A stretch of 64,000 nt of DNA, taken from assembly GCA_028583605.1 (NCBI GenBank), contig CM053334.1, positions 23,708,226 to 23,772,225 of the forward strand, in the 5' to 3' direction. Below the pieces are notes generated by a model that worked only from the letters and a program-made list of their open reading frames with translations, did no database searches and was not told where the DNA came from. The first letter of the stretch is position 1. Every line of letters starts with the position of its first letter. Below are positions 63,425 through 64,000 of the stretch, piece after piece. A program made the translations under genes and the position numbers. The DNA is from Dastarcus helophoroides. Lineage: Eukaryota; Arthropoda; Insecta; Coleoptera; Bothrideridae.

Positions 63425-64000
63425 ACACATCAGGAAAGTCAAACACTGTCCATAGGGAGAATGTTAATGATAGATTTAACATTAAGAGCTAATAGTGGGA
63501 TAGATGGGAGGCGCCTTGTATTCTCCTACACCGGTGTAAACAATTCAACGCAGAGCGCAGCGATCAGTGCTGATGGAGATTTCAGTAGTACATCATAGCT
63601 TCTAACGTGTTTTGTTACGGGATTACTACTGGCAGGCAACAATTTTATTAAAATTTGCGTACCACATGCTGTTTGTTCTTTTAGTCCGTTGATTTAATCA
63701 ACGTCTGAGGCAAAATAAAACTGATATTCTTTGATAACCAAAATAAATAAAGGAGATTTCTTAAACAAAATAAATAATAATTCTAATGAAGAATATAACA
63801 AAATAACTCTTTAAGCATTACAATATGAGTTCAAATAGGCCGCCAGATTGTGCTAAACAATATTCCAGTCTGTTATAAAACTCTCGACGAGTTTTTTCTA
63901 ACATCTAAACTGGAAGATCGAGCATGCTGCATCAAAGTAGGGGAATACGTTCAGCGGCTGTAGAAAACTATGAAAGGGACAATTCTTAGCCTTTTATATG
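63425..64000. other. Unique sequence, nothing recognised
   Basis: Less AT-rich than its surroundings near 63500-63650, but no exon, RNA gene or element end is supported. Confidence 0.35.

Overview
This window is nuclear DNA from an insect. The evidence is spliced genes with short GT-AG introns, two conserved animal genes, and many insect-type transposons. I cannot place it more precisely; a beetle or other holometabolous insect would fit. All identities come from reading the sequence, since no database search was possible.

Layout. (1) 1-9.5 kb: the 5' end of a minus-strand phosphatidylinositol transfer protein gene (vibrator/PITP class I). Only its first two tiny coding exons are here (9024-9040 and 8658-8688); everything left of them is intron, mostly an AT-rich low-complexity array. 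(2) 9.5-26 kb: a transposon-rich intergenic region. It holds a dead LINE, a MITE, a complete but decayed pogo/Tigger-like element with a PHD finger (13888-17232), a dead mariner-like element with long inverted repeats (19876-21283), a tRNA-like relic, and a non-autonomous hAT-type element (21950-24827). Between these lies a possible five-exon gene for a 44-residue protein (18060-19300). (3) 26.2-57.5 kb: one large minus-strand gene, a WNK (with-no-lysine) kinase of about 2,950 residues in at least 21 coding exons. Splice phases agree at nearly every junction. (4) 57.5-64 kb: its upstream region, with low-complexity arrays, a deleted Tigger-like element and two small inverted-repeat elements.

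How the WNK gene reads: acidic N-terminus; kinase domain with the WNK lysine shift; a first PF2-like domain; a very long glutamine-rich region; a second PF2/CCT-like domain; two RFxV motifs of the kind that dock Fray/SPAK/OSR1; and an unusual Cys-rich, hydrophobic C-terminus. Four distal exons each need a frame correction. Three look like 1-base indels and the fourth may be a 40-nt intron, so the sequence may carry indel errors.

Most notable pattern: four elements with hAT-type inverted ends, each flanked by a perfect 8-bp target duplication. Three of the four are filled almost entirely with the same degenerate motif (TTTTTCAAAATTTCGACTTTT-like) that also makes up most of the low-complexity DNA elsewhere in the window. 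This suggests that mobile elements carry and spread the array.
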